Below the pieces are notes generated by a model. The model had not been told where the DNA came from. It saw nothing but the letters and a program-made list of their open reading frames with translations, and searched no databases. Shown here piece by piece: positions 7,477 to 14,909 of a DNA stretch of 50,411 nt. Source of the stretch: Streptomyces cavernae (GTDB lineage: Bacteria > Actinomycetota > Actinomycetes > Streptomycetales > Streptomycetaceae); assembly GCF_004023625.1 (NCBI RefSeq), contig NZ_RPDJ01000052.1, forward strand, positions 1-50,411, given 5' to 3'. The translations under genes and the position numbers were made by a program. Numbering within the stretch: position 1 is the first letter of the stretch; each line of letters starts with the position of its first letter.

Positions 7477-9260
7477 GTCGGCTCCTCCGTTGCCGTGGGG
7501 TGTTCGGTCTCCGGTCGTTCGACCAGCGGTAGGACCAGACGACTCGGGCGGGCCGGGCCGTGGTGGACCCGGTTGACCGCGACGGCCAGGTCGTCCTCGC
7601 TGTCGCCCGCGATCGTCCTGCCCGTGTTGGTGTTGCGGTCGTAGCGGGGGAAGTTGCTGCTGGAGACTTCGAGCCGGATGCGGTGCCCGGGCAGGAACAC
7701 GTTCGCGGTGACGCTCAGATCGATGGCCAACTCGTAGACCGTTCCCGGCTCCAAGGGCTCCGGGTCGGTGAGTGACGTGCGGTAGCGGGCGCGCTGGATG
7801 CCCTCGCACAGCAGGATCGCCCTGCCGTCGGGGTGCACGTCGACGAGCTTGCCGGTGAAGTCGGTGTCCGGTGCGGAGGAGGAGACGTGCAGGACCAGGG
7901 TGACGTGGCCGGTGACCTCGACGGGATGCTCAAGGACGGGAGTGGTGAAGCACAGCACGTCCTCGCGCGTTTCGACGGCCGTCTGGTCGGCCGGTCCGGG
8001 GAAGGTGCCGGAGGCGGAAGCGAGCACGGTGCCACCCAGGCTCGGGACCGGGCGGCGTGGGTCGTAGAGGAACGTGTCCGCCGTCTCCCCCGACACGGCG
8101 TCGCGCGTCAGGACGCCGTCACCACCGGCGGTGTTGGCGCGGCCGCCCCCGGCGAGGAAGAAGTCGGTGTAACGGGTGTCGGGCAGCGGCCAGTCCACCT
8201 CGTCACGCCACCGGTCGATGCCCATGACGAAGATCCGGACCCGGTGGGCGTCGTCGGACGTCTCGGTCCGGCCCTGGACCCAGCGGTCGAAGAACCGCAG
8301 GTGTGCCTCGGTGACTCCGACGGTCTTGATGCTGCTGGCGAGCCCGAACGACCGGTCGGGGTAGGTGCCCAGGTCGGTGCCGTCGGCGTGCGACCACGGG
8401 CCGATGAGCAGCCGTTGGCCGTTGCGGGCCTCGGCGCTGCCACCGTGACGGCGCATCATCGTGTAGGACCGCACGGTTTCGCCGATGAACACGTCGTACC
8501 AGCCACCTATCTGGAGGGCCGGGACGGTGATGCGGTCGCAGTGGTCGATCGCGGAGATCTCCTGCCAGAACTCGTCCCGCTCGGGATGGTCGAGAACCTC
8601 GCCGAGCCAGGGCAGGTAACGGGTCACCGCGCTGCGGTCGGCCAGCGGCAGCGGGTTGTGCAGCGATCGTGGGTCAGCCAGGCCCGACATCAGCGCGTGG
8701 ACGTCGGCGGGGTCACCGTGTCCGTCGGCGAGGCCACGGCTGAGGTTGCGCACTGCGGAGAGCGTGCTCCAGGTCAGGACGGCGTCCTGAGACAACGCGC
8801 CGCCCGGAGAGCGCCACGGTGCCGCGTAGGGGTCGGCGGAGCTCATCACGGGTGCGATCGCACGCAGCGCCGGCGGGTTGTGGGGGGCCGCCTGCCACTG
8901 TGCGAATCCCATGTAGGACCCGCCCCACATGCCGACCGCGCCGTCACACCATGGCTGATCGGCCAGCCATGCGAGCGTGTCGAGGCTGTCCGCGCCCTCG
9001 TGAGTTTGTGGTGCGAACGTGCCGGGTGAGTGGGAGGTGCCGCGGACATCCTGGGCCACCACCGCATAACCGGCGTCGACGAACGCGAACACGTCCGGGA
9101 GCTTCGGGTTGCCATACAAGCCCGCGTCGTCCTTGCCATACGGCGTGCGGACCAGCAGCGCGGGGAACGGCCCCGGTCCTTCCGGCCGCCACACGTTGGT
9201 CGCGAGCGCGATGCCGTCACGCATCGGCACCCACACGTCCACCTCCACCGTGAAGGTCAT
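7473..9260 (-). CDS. CocE/NonD-family hydrolase (X-Pro dipeptidyl-peptidase-like)
   Basis: A 595-residue serine hydrolase. The nucleophile Ser is in MWGGSYMGFAQ, after the strand-turn DVRGTSHSPG and DTLAWLADQPWCDG. The His is in LLIGPWSHADGT. The C-terminal jelly-roll domain (HVTLVLHVSSSAPDTDFTGK, RIRLEVSSSNFPRYDRN) is the usual CocE lid/binding domain. Family members cleave esters or amides (cocaine esterase, X-prolyl peptidases, glutaryl acylase). The start at 9260 overlaps the monooxygenase stop by four bases; the open frame further upstream only shadows that gene. It probably cuts an ester or amide made or exposed by the monooxygenase. Confidence 0.9.
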   Translation of the reverse strand: MTFTVEVDVWVPMRDGIALATNVWRPEGPGPFPALLVRTPYGKDDAGLYGNPKLPDVFAFVDAGYAVVAQDVRGTSHSPGTFAPQTHEGADSLDTLAWLADQPWCDGAVGMWGGSYMGFAQWQAAPHNPPALRAIAPVMSSADPYAAPWRSPGGALSQDAVLTWSTLSAVRNLSRGLADGHGDPADVHALMSGLADPRSLHNPLPLADRSAVTRYLPWLGEVLDHPERDEFWQEISAIDHCDRITVPALQIGGWYDVFIGETVRSYTMMRRHGGSAEARNGQRLLIGPWSHADGTDLGTYPDRSFGLASSIKTVGVTEAHLRFFDRWVQGRTETSDDAHRVRIFVMGIDRWRDEVDWPLPDTRYTDFFLAGGGRANTAGGDGVLTRDAVSGETADTFLYDPRRPVPSLGGTVLASASGTFPGPADQTAVETREDVLCFTTPVLEHPVEVTGHVTLVLHVSSSAPDTDFTGKLVDVHPDGRAILLCEGIQRARYRTSLTDPEPLEPGTVYELAIDLSVTANVFLPGHRIRLEVSSSNFPRYDRNTNTGRTIAGDSEDDLAVAVNRVHHGPARPSRLVLPLVERPETEHPTATEEPT

Positions 9261-10378
9261 GCCCGCACCTGGCGCGTGCCGGATATCGCCGTCGCCGTGG
9301 TGATCATCCAGTGGCTGAAAGCGGCGTAGTGCTGTGCGAACTGCTGCGCCGTGGGCGCATGCTCCACCGCGGCCGACAGCTCCGCGACATGGGCGTAGCG
9401 CGGGATTCGGTCGGCCTCGTAGGCGGCCAGTGCTGCGGGCACGTCGCTCGTGGGGGTGAGCAGCCGGCCGAGCAGGGCGGCGTCCTCGATGCCCAGCGTC
9501 GCACCGGCGGTGATGTGCGGCGACATCGCGTGGGCCGCGTCCCCGGCCAGCACGACACGTGCGGAAACCCAGTGCGGCAGCGACGGCGCGAGCATGATCT
9601 TGTTCTGCAGGATCATCTCCTCGGGCGTCGCGGCGATCAGCTCGGTCAGGACCCGGTTCCGCTTCCCCTGGTCGAGGTGGGCGGCCCGGTCCAGGGCCTG
9701 CTGCTTGACGCTGCCGGTCAGCTCGGGCGAATTGAACTGGTTCACCAGCCAGTAGACACCGCCGTCGTAGGTGCGTACGTAGCCGCCGCGGCAGCCGTGG
9801 GCGCCCAGGATCAGCCGGTCTTCGGACAGGGTGATGCGGGGGTTGGCGATGACCGCCCGCCAGGCGTGATGGCCGGGGTGCTCCTGCGCCGGGCTGCCGG
9901 GCACCAACTGCCCGCGCACTGTCGAGTACACCCCGTCCGCGCCGACGAGTACGTCGGCGTCGTCCTCGCTGCCATCGGTCAGCCGGACCGTGACATGGTC
10001 CGAGTGCTCCTGGTATTGGCCGAACCCGGTCGCCAGGCGAATGTTCTCCCGGCCGACCGCGTCGGCCAGCAGGTCGTTCAGCTTGGCCCGGTGTACCAGC
10101 AGGAACTGATGGTCCTCGGGGCCGAACTCCGGGGTGGCGAGCAGCCGCCCGGCCGGGTCGTGAAAGTACATCTCGCTGGGCTTGCCGATGGCCCGCACCT
10201 GCGCGCCGATGCCGAGTTCGTCGAAGACCGCCAAGGCGTTGGCCCACAGCCCCAACCCGGCCCCGGCGGCGCGGATCTCCGGCGCCTGCTCGTAGATCAC
10301 CACGTCGACACCGGCGCGCCGCAGGGCTAGCCCGCTGGTCAGGCCCACGATCCCGGCCCCGATCACCACAGCCCGCAT
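9257..10378 (-). CDS. FAD-dependent aromatic-ring monooxygenase
   Basis: A 373-residue group A flavoprotein hydroxylase. The N-terminal dinucleotide motif is VIGAGIVGLTSGLAL with the acidic YEQ at the strand end. The DG motif is in DVLVGADGVYSTVR, and the C-terminal GD motif in VVLAGDAAHAMSPHITAGATLGIEDA. Relatives (salicylate and 6-hydroxynicotinate hydroxylases, TetX-like enzymes) use NAD(P)H and O2 and need no separate reductase. It is the first full-length gene of the minus-strand operon. A 24-codon ORF ends on its start codon (TGATG), so initiation may be coupled. The substrate is probably aromatic or heteroaromatic, by family analogy only. Confidence 0.9.
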   Translation of the reverse strand: MRAVVIGAGIVGLTSGLALRRAGVDVVIYEQAPEIRAAGAGLGLWANALAVFDELGIGAQVRAIGKPSEMYFHDPAGRLLATPEFGPEDHQFLLVHRAKLNDLLADAVGRENIRLATGFGQYQEHSDHVTVRLTDGSEDDADVLVGADGVYSTVRGQLVPGSPAQEHPGHHAWRAVIANPRITLSEDRLILGAHGCRGGYVRTYDGGVYWLVNQFNSPELTGSVKQQALDRAAHLDQGKRNRVLTELIAATPEEMILQNKIMLAPSLPHWVSARVVLAGDAAHAMSPHITAGATLGIEDAALLGRLLTPTSDVPAALAAYEADRIPRYAHVAELSAAVEHAPTAQQFAQHYAAFSHWMITTATAISGTRQVRA

Positions 10379-10452
10379 CAGAGCTCACCCTCAGCCACTT
10401 GCACCACGGCCACAAGCGCTTGGTGACCTGCGGGGCACGTGCGGATGTCCAT
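10378..10452 (-). CDS. Possible 24-residue leader peptide upstream of the monooxygenase
   Basis: The minus strand has GGAG 7 bases before an ATG at 10452, a 24-codon frame (MDIRTCPAGHQALVAVVQVA, then EGEL), and a TGA that overlaps the monooxygenase ATG as TGATG. The ribosome-binding site, the position at the head of a seven-gene operon and the exact coupling suggest a translated leader or regulatory upstream ORF. No homology is recognised. It could instead be chance, since this frame stays open for some way in GC-rich DNA. Confidence 0.4.
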   Translation of the reverse strand: MDIRTCPAGHQALVAVVQVAEGEL

Positions 10453-10518
10453 TGTGTACTCCTGACGTCGTCCTGTGTTCGACGGTAGGGACGCAACCCG
10501 ATTCACTCCAGTGCAACC

Positions 10519-10548
10519 TTGGTACACACTTATTTCGCTGGTGATAAT
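10519..10548 (+). promoter_or_regulatory. Promoter of the 10555 LysR gene
   Basis: TTGGTA (10519-10524) and GATAAT (10543-10548) are separated by 18 bases. The predicted start point about 7 bases downstream falls on the GTG start codon at 10555, giving a leaderless message. The 10453-10554 gap is shared with the divergent monooxygenase operon, so a LysR protein bound here could control both directions. Confidence 0.55.
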
Positions 10549-10554
10549 CGGTAG

Positions 10555-11463
10555 GTGGACTACGACCTGAACCTCATCGAGGCATTGGACGCACTGCTCG
10601 CCGAGAACAGCGTGACGAAGGCCGCGGCACGCCTGCACACCTCGCCGCCGTCGATGAGCCGCGCCCTGGCCCGCTTGCGCCGCGCCTTCGACGACCCGCT
10701 TCTCGTGCGGGCCGGACGCGACCTCGTGCCCACAGCCCGCGCGCTGGAGCTACGCGGTGAGGTGCACGCGGTCGCCGCCCGAGCACGAGCGCTGTTCACG
10801 CCGTCGCACACCGCCGATCCACGCACCACGGTGCGCATGTTCGACCTGCAAGTGGCCGACATGCTGTCGACGACGTTCATTCCGTCGCTGATCGACGACC
10901 TGCGGGTCCAAGCCCCCGGCGTCTCGCTGCGGCTGCGGCCGGAGAGCGTCGAGGACACCCCAGCCCTCCGGGAAGGACTCGTGGACCTGGAGATCGGGGT
11001 CATCCGCCCGGGAGACCCGGAGATCCACTCGGAAACGTTGGTCACAGAGACGCTGATCGGCGCGGTGCGACCGGACCATCCACTCGCGAGGGTGAAGACC
11101 GTCACGCCGAAGCGATTCGCCGCGGCCGATCACATCGTCGTGTCCCGGCGGGGCCGGGCGCACGGCCCGATCGACGAGCAACTCGCCGACCTGGGCCTGA
11201 GCCGGCGCGTGATCGCCGTGGTCCCCAGTTTCGCGAGCGCGCTGTACCTCGCCCGCGAAACCGACGTCGTGTGCGTCGCCCCGGCCCAGCTGGGCCGGTC
11301 GATGCTGGACACCCTCGGGCTGCGCACCTTCCCGATCCCTCTGGCCCTGCCGCACACGGCGATCGGCATGGCGTGGCATCCCCGCAACCACCACGACCGC
11401 ACGCACCAATTGCTGCGCGAGCGCACCCGTCAGATCATGGCGGCGGCCGGCGGCACCGGGTGA
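10555..11463 (+). CDS. LysR-family transcriptional regulator
   Basis: A 302-residue LTTR from a GTG start. The N-terminal winged helix reads DYDLNLIEALDALLAENSVTKAAARLHTSPPSMSRALARLR, interrupted only by ordinary variation, and is followed by an effector domain of two alpha/beta lobes (VRMFDLQVADMLSTTFIPSL onward). The closing AIGMAWHPRNHHDRTHQLLRE is common in the NodD/SyrM-like branch. It is divergent from the monooxygenase-CocE-amidase operon across a short gap, the classical arrangement for a LysR activator and its target operon. The effector is unknown. Confidence 0.9.
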   Translation: MDYDLNLIEALDALLAENSVTKAAARLHTSPPSMSRALARLRRAFDDPLLVRAGRDLVPTARALELRGEVHAVAARARALFTPSHTADPRTTVRMFDLQVADMLSTTFIPSLIDDLRVQAPGVSLRLRPESVEDTPALREGLVDLEIGVIRPGDPEIHSETLVTETLIGAVRPDHPLARVKTVTPKRFAAADHIVVSRRGRAHGPIDEQLADLGLSRRVIAVVPSFASALYLARETDVVCVAPAQLGRSMLDTLGLRTFPIPLALPHTAIGMAWHPRNHHDRTHQLLRERTRQIMAAAGGTG

Positions 11464-11511
11464 TCCAGAGCCGGCTGCTTTGTCGCGAACGAACGGCGGG
11501 CCCGCGAACCG

Positions 11512-11643
11512 TCACGGCATCGTCGTGTGGCCGAAGCCGGCCAGGCCGGCGTCGAGCAGCCGCCCCGCGCTGCGCACGTCGGCGGTAACAGCGTCGCGGA
11601 CCTGTCGGGGCGTGCTTTCACGCTCCGCCGCAGGGCAGTGCAT
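11512..11643 (-). CDS. Unrecognised 43-residue ORF or gene 3' fragment
   Basis: An ATG at 11643 opens a short minus-strand frame containing STPRQVRDAVTADVRSAGRL and ending LAGFGHTTMP. Its composition looks like a true protein C-terminus (balanced charged and hydrophobic residues, a helix-like pattern) rather than a GC-rich shadow. No family is recognised and no ribosome-binding site stands out. It may be the surviving end of a decayed gene. Confidence 0.25.
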   Translation of the reverse strand: MHCPAAERESTPRQVRDAVTADVRSAGRLLDAGLAGFGHTTMP

Positions 11644-11651
11644 TGGACGCG

Positions 11652-11933
11652 TCACAGCCCGAGTAGGGCCGTAGCCGCGATCTGGCTCAGGGGATCGTCG
11701 CTGTCGCGCCCGGTCCGCGCGGCCAGCCGGCTCAGGGTCGGCTTCACCGCGGACCAGTCGGTGTGGCCGGCGGCATAGCCGATGAGCGTGTCGTAGATCT
11801 GGGCGTCGTTGACGATGAGTGCGTCCAGCTCGCCGGCCAGGATGTCCAGCGCCGCGTCGATCGCGGTGCGATCGACGCGGGCCAGTCCGGTGCGGGAGCG
11901 TGGTCGTCGTCGCGCGGGAAGGTCGAGGATCAA
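11652..11933 (-). pseudogene. Mosaic ORF carrying a piece of a kinase sensor domain
   Basis: This 93-codon minus-strand frame joins an unrecognised helical start (VDRTAIDAALDILAGELDAL) to a block that is nearly identical in DNA and protein to the sensor kinase at 20803 (NDAQIYDTLIGYAA, HTDWSAVKPTLSRLA, RTGR), and ends in an unrelated tail (DDPLSQIAATALLGL). The shared DNA is 11706-11811. The abrupt edges of similarity indicate recombination, not common descent of the whole gene. A functional product is doubtful. Confidence 0.55.
11706..11811. repeat. 106-bp inverted copy of 21033-21138 (kinase sensor segment)
   Basis: The reverse complement of this segment matches 21033-21138 at all but about two or three positions (visible changes are GAC to GGC and GAG to GCG). 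Similarity stops abruptly on both sides. The source is most simply the sensor domain of the kinase at 20803, because the segment fits that protein's frame and context. Confidence 0.85.
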
Positions 11934-11979
11934 CGCTTCCTTGGAAATGGGGAAGTTCGGACGACCTGCTCAGGGGGTC

Positions 11980-12750
11980 GTGGCGGAGTGGGAACCGGGC
12001 ACGTTCGTGGAGAACCTCGCCCCACGTCCGACAGCAGGTGGCTGGTCACGATCCCCTCGCACCGCCGGATCGACCGTGTGGACTGCGACGGACGCACCGA
12101 GGTGTTCGCCGAGATGGACCGCGTGCCCACCGGTATCGTCGCCCACAGCGTCGGTGCCCTGGTCCTCGCCGGAGCGATCGGCAGCGCGACCGGCAACTGG
12201 TCTGTGCCGAACGCGGCCACTGCCATTGGTCTGCGAACAGCCGGACTTGGTGTTCGGCAACGGCATGCAGCGAGTCGGCGGACACCTGCTGGCGATGGAC
12301 TCCGCGCTCGGGCTGGCCCTGGACATCGACCCTGCCACCGGCGCGCACAGGTTCATGCCCGGCGCCAATGGCGTTGCCGCGCACGGGGAATCGGTCTACA
12401 TCTCCAACACCGCGCAGGCATTGCTGCTGCGCTGCTCGACCGTGCACGATGTCACCCTCGTCGCGGAGAACCTGACCGCCGGCCCCTTCGCAGCGCACCC
12501 GGACGGGAGGATCTTCCTCGCCACCCAGCACGGCAACAGTGTGCTCCAACTGGATCCGCACGGTCGCCGGGTCGAGCTCGCCGGGCAGACACAAGGGCTC
12601 ATGGGCAGCACCGCGGTGGCGCTCGATCCGATCCCCGATGTCCTGTACGTCACCACGACCGGCGGGATGCGAGGACCGCGCGACCGGGACGCGCAACCGG
12701 CGCGGCTCGTGCGGCTGCGGCTTACCTCGGGCGGTCGGCATGACCGGTGA
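11980..12750 (+). pseudogene. SMP-30/gluconolactonase-like beta-propeller gene, frameshifted
   Basis: Three stretches in alternating frames make one protein. VAEWEPGTFVENLAP begins at the GTG 11980. TSDSRWLVTIPSHRRIDRVD follows in a second frame from about 12030. From about 12240 the first frame resumes (LVFGNGMQRVGGHLLAMDSA, HPDGRIFLATQHGNSVLQLD, LDPIPDVLYVTTTGG). The order and the G-N-x-L/D-x-D blade motifs fit the SMP-30/gluconolactonase/LRE or NHL class of six-bladed propellers. Two frame changes break it, unless they are sequencing errors. Its end overlaps the next ORF's start (12740). Confidence 0.65.
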
Positions 12751-13290
12751 CGTGGTGCAGTACATCGGCCTGTTCCCGCTCGGCGTTCTCGCCGGCGACG
12801 AGCTGATCGTCCGCTACGGCATCCATCCGGCACTGTCCAGTTTGGAGGATCGGGCCCATCTGCTTGCGCCGCAAGCACTCGTGCGCCACCTGCGGGTGGT
12901 GGTGCCGATCGTTATGTTCCCGGCGGCCGCGTTCGCCGTGGTCGGGCTGATCACCGTCACCGGGCCCAGTCTGGCGCTGCGGTGGGCGATCCAGCCGCGA
13001 TGGCGCTGTTCTGGCTGCTGTCGTTCCCGGGCACGGTGCCGATCGAGTTCAAGGTCAACGACTGGCAGGTGGACGCTTCGCCGGCCGACCGGAAGGCCGT
13101 GGCCCGCCGCTGGTCACCCATCGACGTGCTCCGATCGGCGGCGGCCACCGCCGCCTTCCTGTTCGCGGTGCTGGCCGTCGCGCAGGGTGCCGCGGCTGAC
13201 AGGTTGCGGGTGCCGACGCTTCGCCGTCGGCACCCGCAACCGTTGATCCGCAGACCGCACTCGTCGCTACAGCCAATTGCATGTGGGTAA
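12740..13290 (+). pseudogene. DUF1772 (anthrone-oxygenase-like) membrane protein, frameshifted
   Basis: The ATG at 12740 opens MTGDVVQYIGLFPLGVLAGD and continues with hydrophobic segments (VVVPIVMFPAAAFAVVGLIT). Near 12983 the frame must move by one base to reach MALFWLLSFPGTVPIEFKVN and DWQVDASPADRKAVARRW, then a last membrane segment. V-P-x-x-x-K-x-x-x-W followed by a W-x-x-x-D-x-L/V-R motif is typical of the DUF1772 family of four-helix membrane proteins near oxidoreductases. The final part of the frame runs through a hairpin at 13203-13240, so the original end was probably earlier. It is a pseudogene or contains one sequencing error. Confidence 0.65.
13203..13240 (+). terminator. Perfect 16-bp hairpin terminator
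   Basis: GTTGCGGGTGCCGACG, then a six-base loop CTTCGC, then CGTCGGCACCCGCAAC. All 16 pairs match. No T-run follows, which is common for Streptomyces terminators. It would end transcription from the DUF1772-like gene before the 13350 gene. Confidence 0.8.
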
Positions 13291-13298
13291 ATCATTGG

Positions 13299-13326
13299 TT
13301 GACGAACAAGAACTTGATGTTAATCG
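13299..13326 (+). promoter_or_regulatory. Candidate promoter for the 13350 gene
   Basis: TTGACG (13299-13304) and TAATCG (13321-13326) are 16 bases apart in an AT-richer pocket just upstream of the ATG at 13350. The -35 is close to consensus and the -10 is weak. Confidence 0.4.
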
Positions 13327-13349
13327 ACCTGCTCCCTAGTGTTCCTGGC

Positions 13350-13958
13350 ATGAACCTCATCGTCCTCGCAGCGTCCGGCCGAACGGGACTCGCGATCACT
13401 CGACAAGCTTTACAACGTGGCCACTCCGTCACGGCGATCGCGCGGAACCCCGAGCGCATCGCCCTTCCCGACTCCCCGAAGCTGCGCAAAGTCACGGCCG
13501 ACGTGAGCGATCCGGCCGGCATCGCCGCGGTCGTCGACGCGAACTCCGTTGTCCTGTCCGGACTCGGCGCGGATCAGGCGGGAACTCTCCTCGCCGGCGC
13601 CAAGGCGGTTGTCGCCGCCGGACCGCAGCGCATCATCTGGCTCGGCGCCTACGGCACGGGCAAGTCGGCCGACGCCGCCGGCGAGGGAGCGGCCGTGCTC
13701 GGGAAACTGCTGGGCGACCGGCTCGCGGACAAAGTCGAGGCCGACAACACCGTCTTGGCCGCCGGGGGTACGGTTTTCCACGCCGGCGTGCTCGACATGG
13801 GGCCGGAGAGCCGCACCCGGCGCACGGTCGGCCTGCAGGCCGCGCCCCCGTTTGACCTCAGCGCGAAGGTCAGCCGCGAGACCGTCGCCGCGGCCATGCT
13901 CGATGAGGCCGAGACACCCAGCTTCGCCGGCACGGTCGCCCTGCCGCTGGACCACTAG
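13350..13958 (+). CDS. NAD(P)H-binding (NmrA-like atypical SDR) protein
   Basis: A 202-residue Rossmann protein from the ATG at 13350 (MNLIVLAASGRTGLAITRQA), whose A-x-x-x-T/R-G turn is the atypical glycine-rich motif of NmrA/NAD(P)-binding-10 proteins. IARNPER at the end of strand two favours NADP(H). IIWLGAYGTG and the later ADNTVLAAGGTVFHAGVLDMG follow the family. Members are reductases or redox sensors. Its stop overlaps the convergent LysR gene by a few bases (CTAG). It also lies on the far side of that LysR gene from the IMPase-like gene. Confidence 0.85.
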   Translation: MNLIVLAASGRTGLAITRQALQRGHSVTAIARNPERIALPDSPKLRKVTADVSDPAGIAAVVDANSVVLSGLGADQAGTLLAGAKAVVAAGPQRIIWLGAYGTGKSADAAGEGAAVLGKLLGDRLADKVEADNTVLAAGGTVFHAGVLDMGPESRTRRTVGLQAAPPFDLSAKVSRETVAAAMLDEAETPSFAGTVALPLDH

Positions 13959-14854
13959 CCGGCGACGATCTCCGAGAGAGATGCCCGTACCTGGTCACGG
14001 AGCCAGGCGTGAGCGGGGTCGGAATCGTAACGCTGGTGCCAGTTGCAGTTGATCACCGCCGGCAGCGACTCCACCGGCAGTGGCCGTATGATCAGCCCGA
14101 ACACCTCGATGAGCGGGCGGCTGAGGATCTCGGTGCTGGTGACCAGCACGTCGCTACGGCCGGCTATTTGCAGGGCCATGGCGAGCGTCGCGACCGCCGC
14201 GACCACTCGTCGGCGCAGTCCTTCGGCCGCCAGCACGTCATCGATCGGTGCGGTGAGACGGCCTCGTCGGGAGACCAGCACGTGCGGCTGCGCCGCGTAG
14301 GAGCGCAGATCCAAGCCGTCCGCGCACGGATGAGTCGGACGCATCGCCACGACGAGCGGGTCGTGTCCCAGAGTCTCGGACCGAAACTCGGGCAGGCTCG
14401 GCCGGTCCCCGCCGAGTTCCATGTCTACGCGGCCCTGGCGGAGGTCGTCGGTGTCGGCGGAGTGCTCGGCCAGCACGCGCAACTGCACGCCGGGTGCCTG
14501 CTCCTGGATCCGGCCGACCAACACGGGTCCCAGCGAGGTGGCGAGCGCGTCGTGGCACTGGATCGTGAAGGTGCGGTCCAGCTCGGCCAGGTTCAACTCA
14601 CGGGTCGGTGACAGCACCTCGTGCGCTTGCCGGACCAGCCGGTGCACGTCCTCCCGAACCGCCAGAGCGTAGGGCGTGGGGGTCATCGAGTGACCCGTAC
14701 GCACCAGGATGTCGTCCCCGGTCACCGCGCGGAGCCGACCGAGGGTGCGGCTGACCGCGGGCGAGGACAGGTGCAGCCGGTCGGCCGCGCCCATCACGCT
14801 GCCCTCTTCCAGCAGGGCGTCGAGCACCGTGAGCAGGTTCAAGTCTACTTGCAT
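13955..14854 (-). CDS. LysR-family transcriptional regulator
   Basis: A 299-residue LTTR. The N-terminal helix-turn-helix reads LNLLTVLDALLEEGSVMGAA, DRLHLSSPAVSRTLGRLR. The effector domain begins at DRTFTIQCHDALATSLGPVL and ends INCNWHQRYDSDPAHAWLRD, very like the LysR at 10555, so the two are the same branch. It diverges from the IMPase-like gene across a 55-base gap. That gap holds AT-rich sequence (GCATAGCAGTAAAT and TTAATGACTGGAG) suited to a LysR site and both promoters. Confidence 0.9.
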   Translation of the reverse strand: MQVDLNLLTVLDALLEEGSVMGAADRLHLSSPAVSRTLGRLRAVTGDDILVRTGHSMTPTPYALAVREDVHRLVRQAHEVLSPTRELNLAELDRTFTIQCHDALATSLGPVLVGRIQEQAPGVQLRVLAEHSADTDDLRQGRVDMELGGDRPSLPEFRSETLGHDPLVVAMRPTHPCADGLDLRSYAAQPHVLVSRRGRLTAPIDDVLAAEGLRRRVVAAVATLAMALQIAGRSDVLVTSTEILSRPLIEVFGLIIRPLPVESLPAVINCNWHQRYDSDPAHAWLRDQVRASLSEIVAG

Positions 14855-14909
14855 AGCAGTAAATCGTACGCGCGCATTGATGCCGCACTGTTAATGACTG
14901 GAGTTTCCC

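Noticed and set aside
7473..10496. A single open frame of about 1007 codons on the minus strand that could be read as one giant protein
   Set aside because: The first 400 codons are the shadow frame of the flavin monooxygenase gene. The CocE hydrolase proper starts at the ATG at 9260, with the standard four-base overlap.
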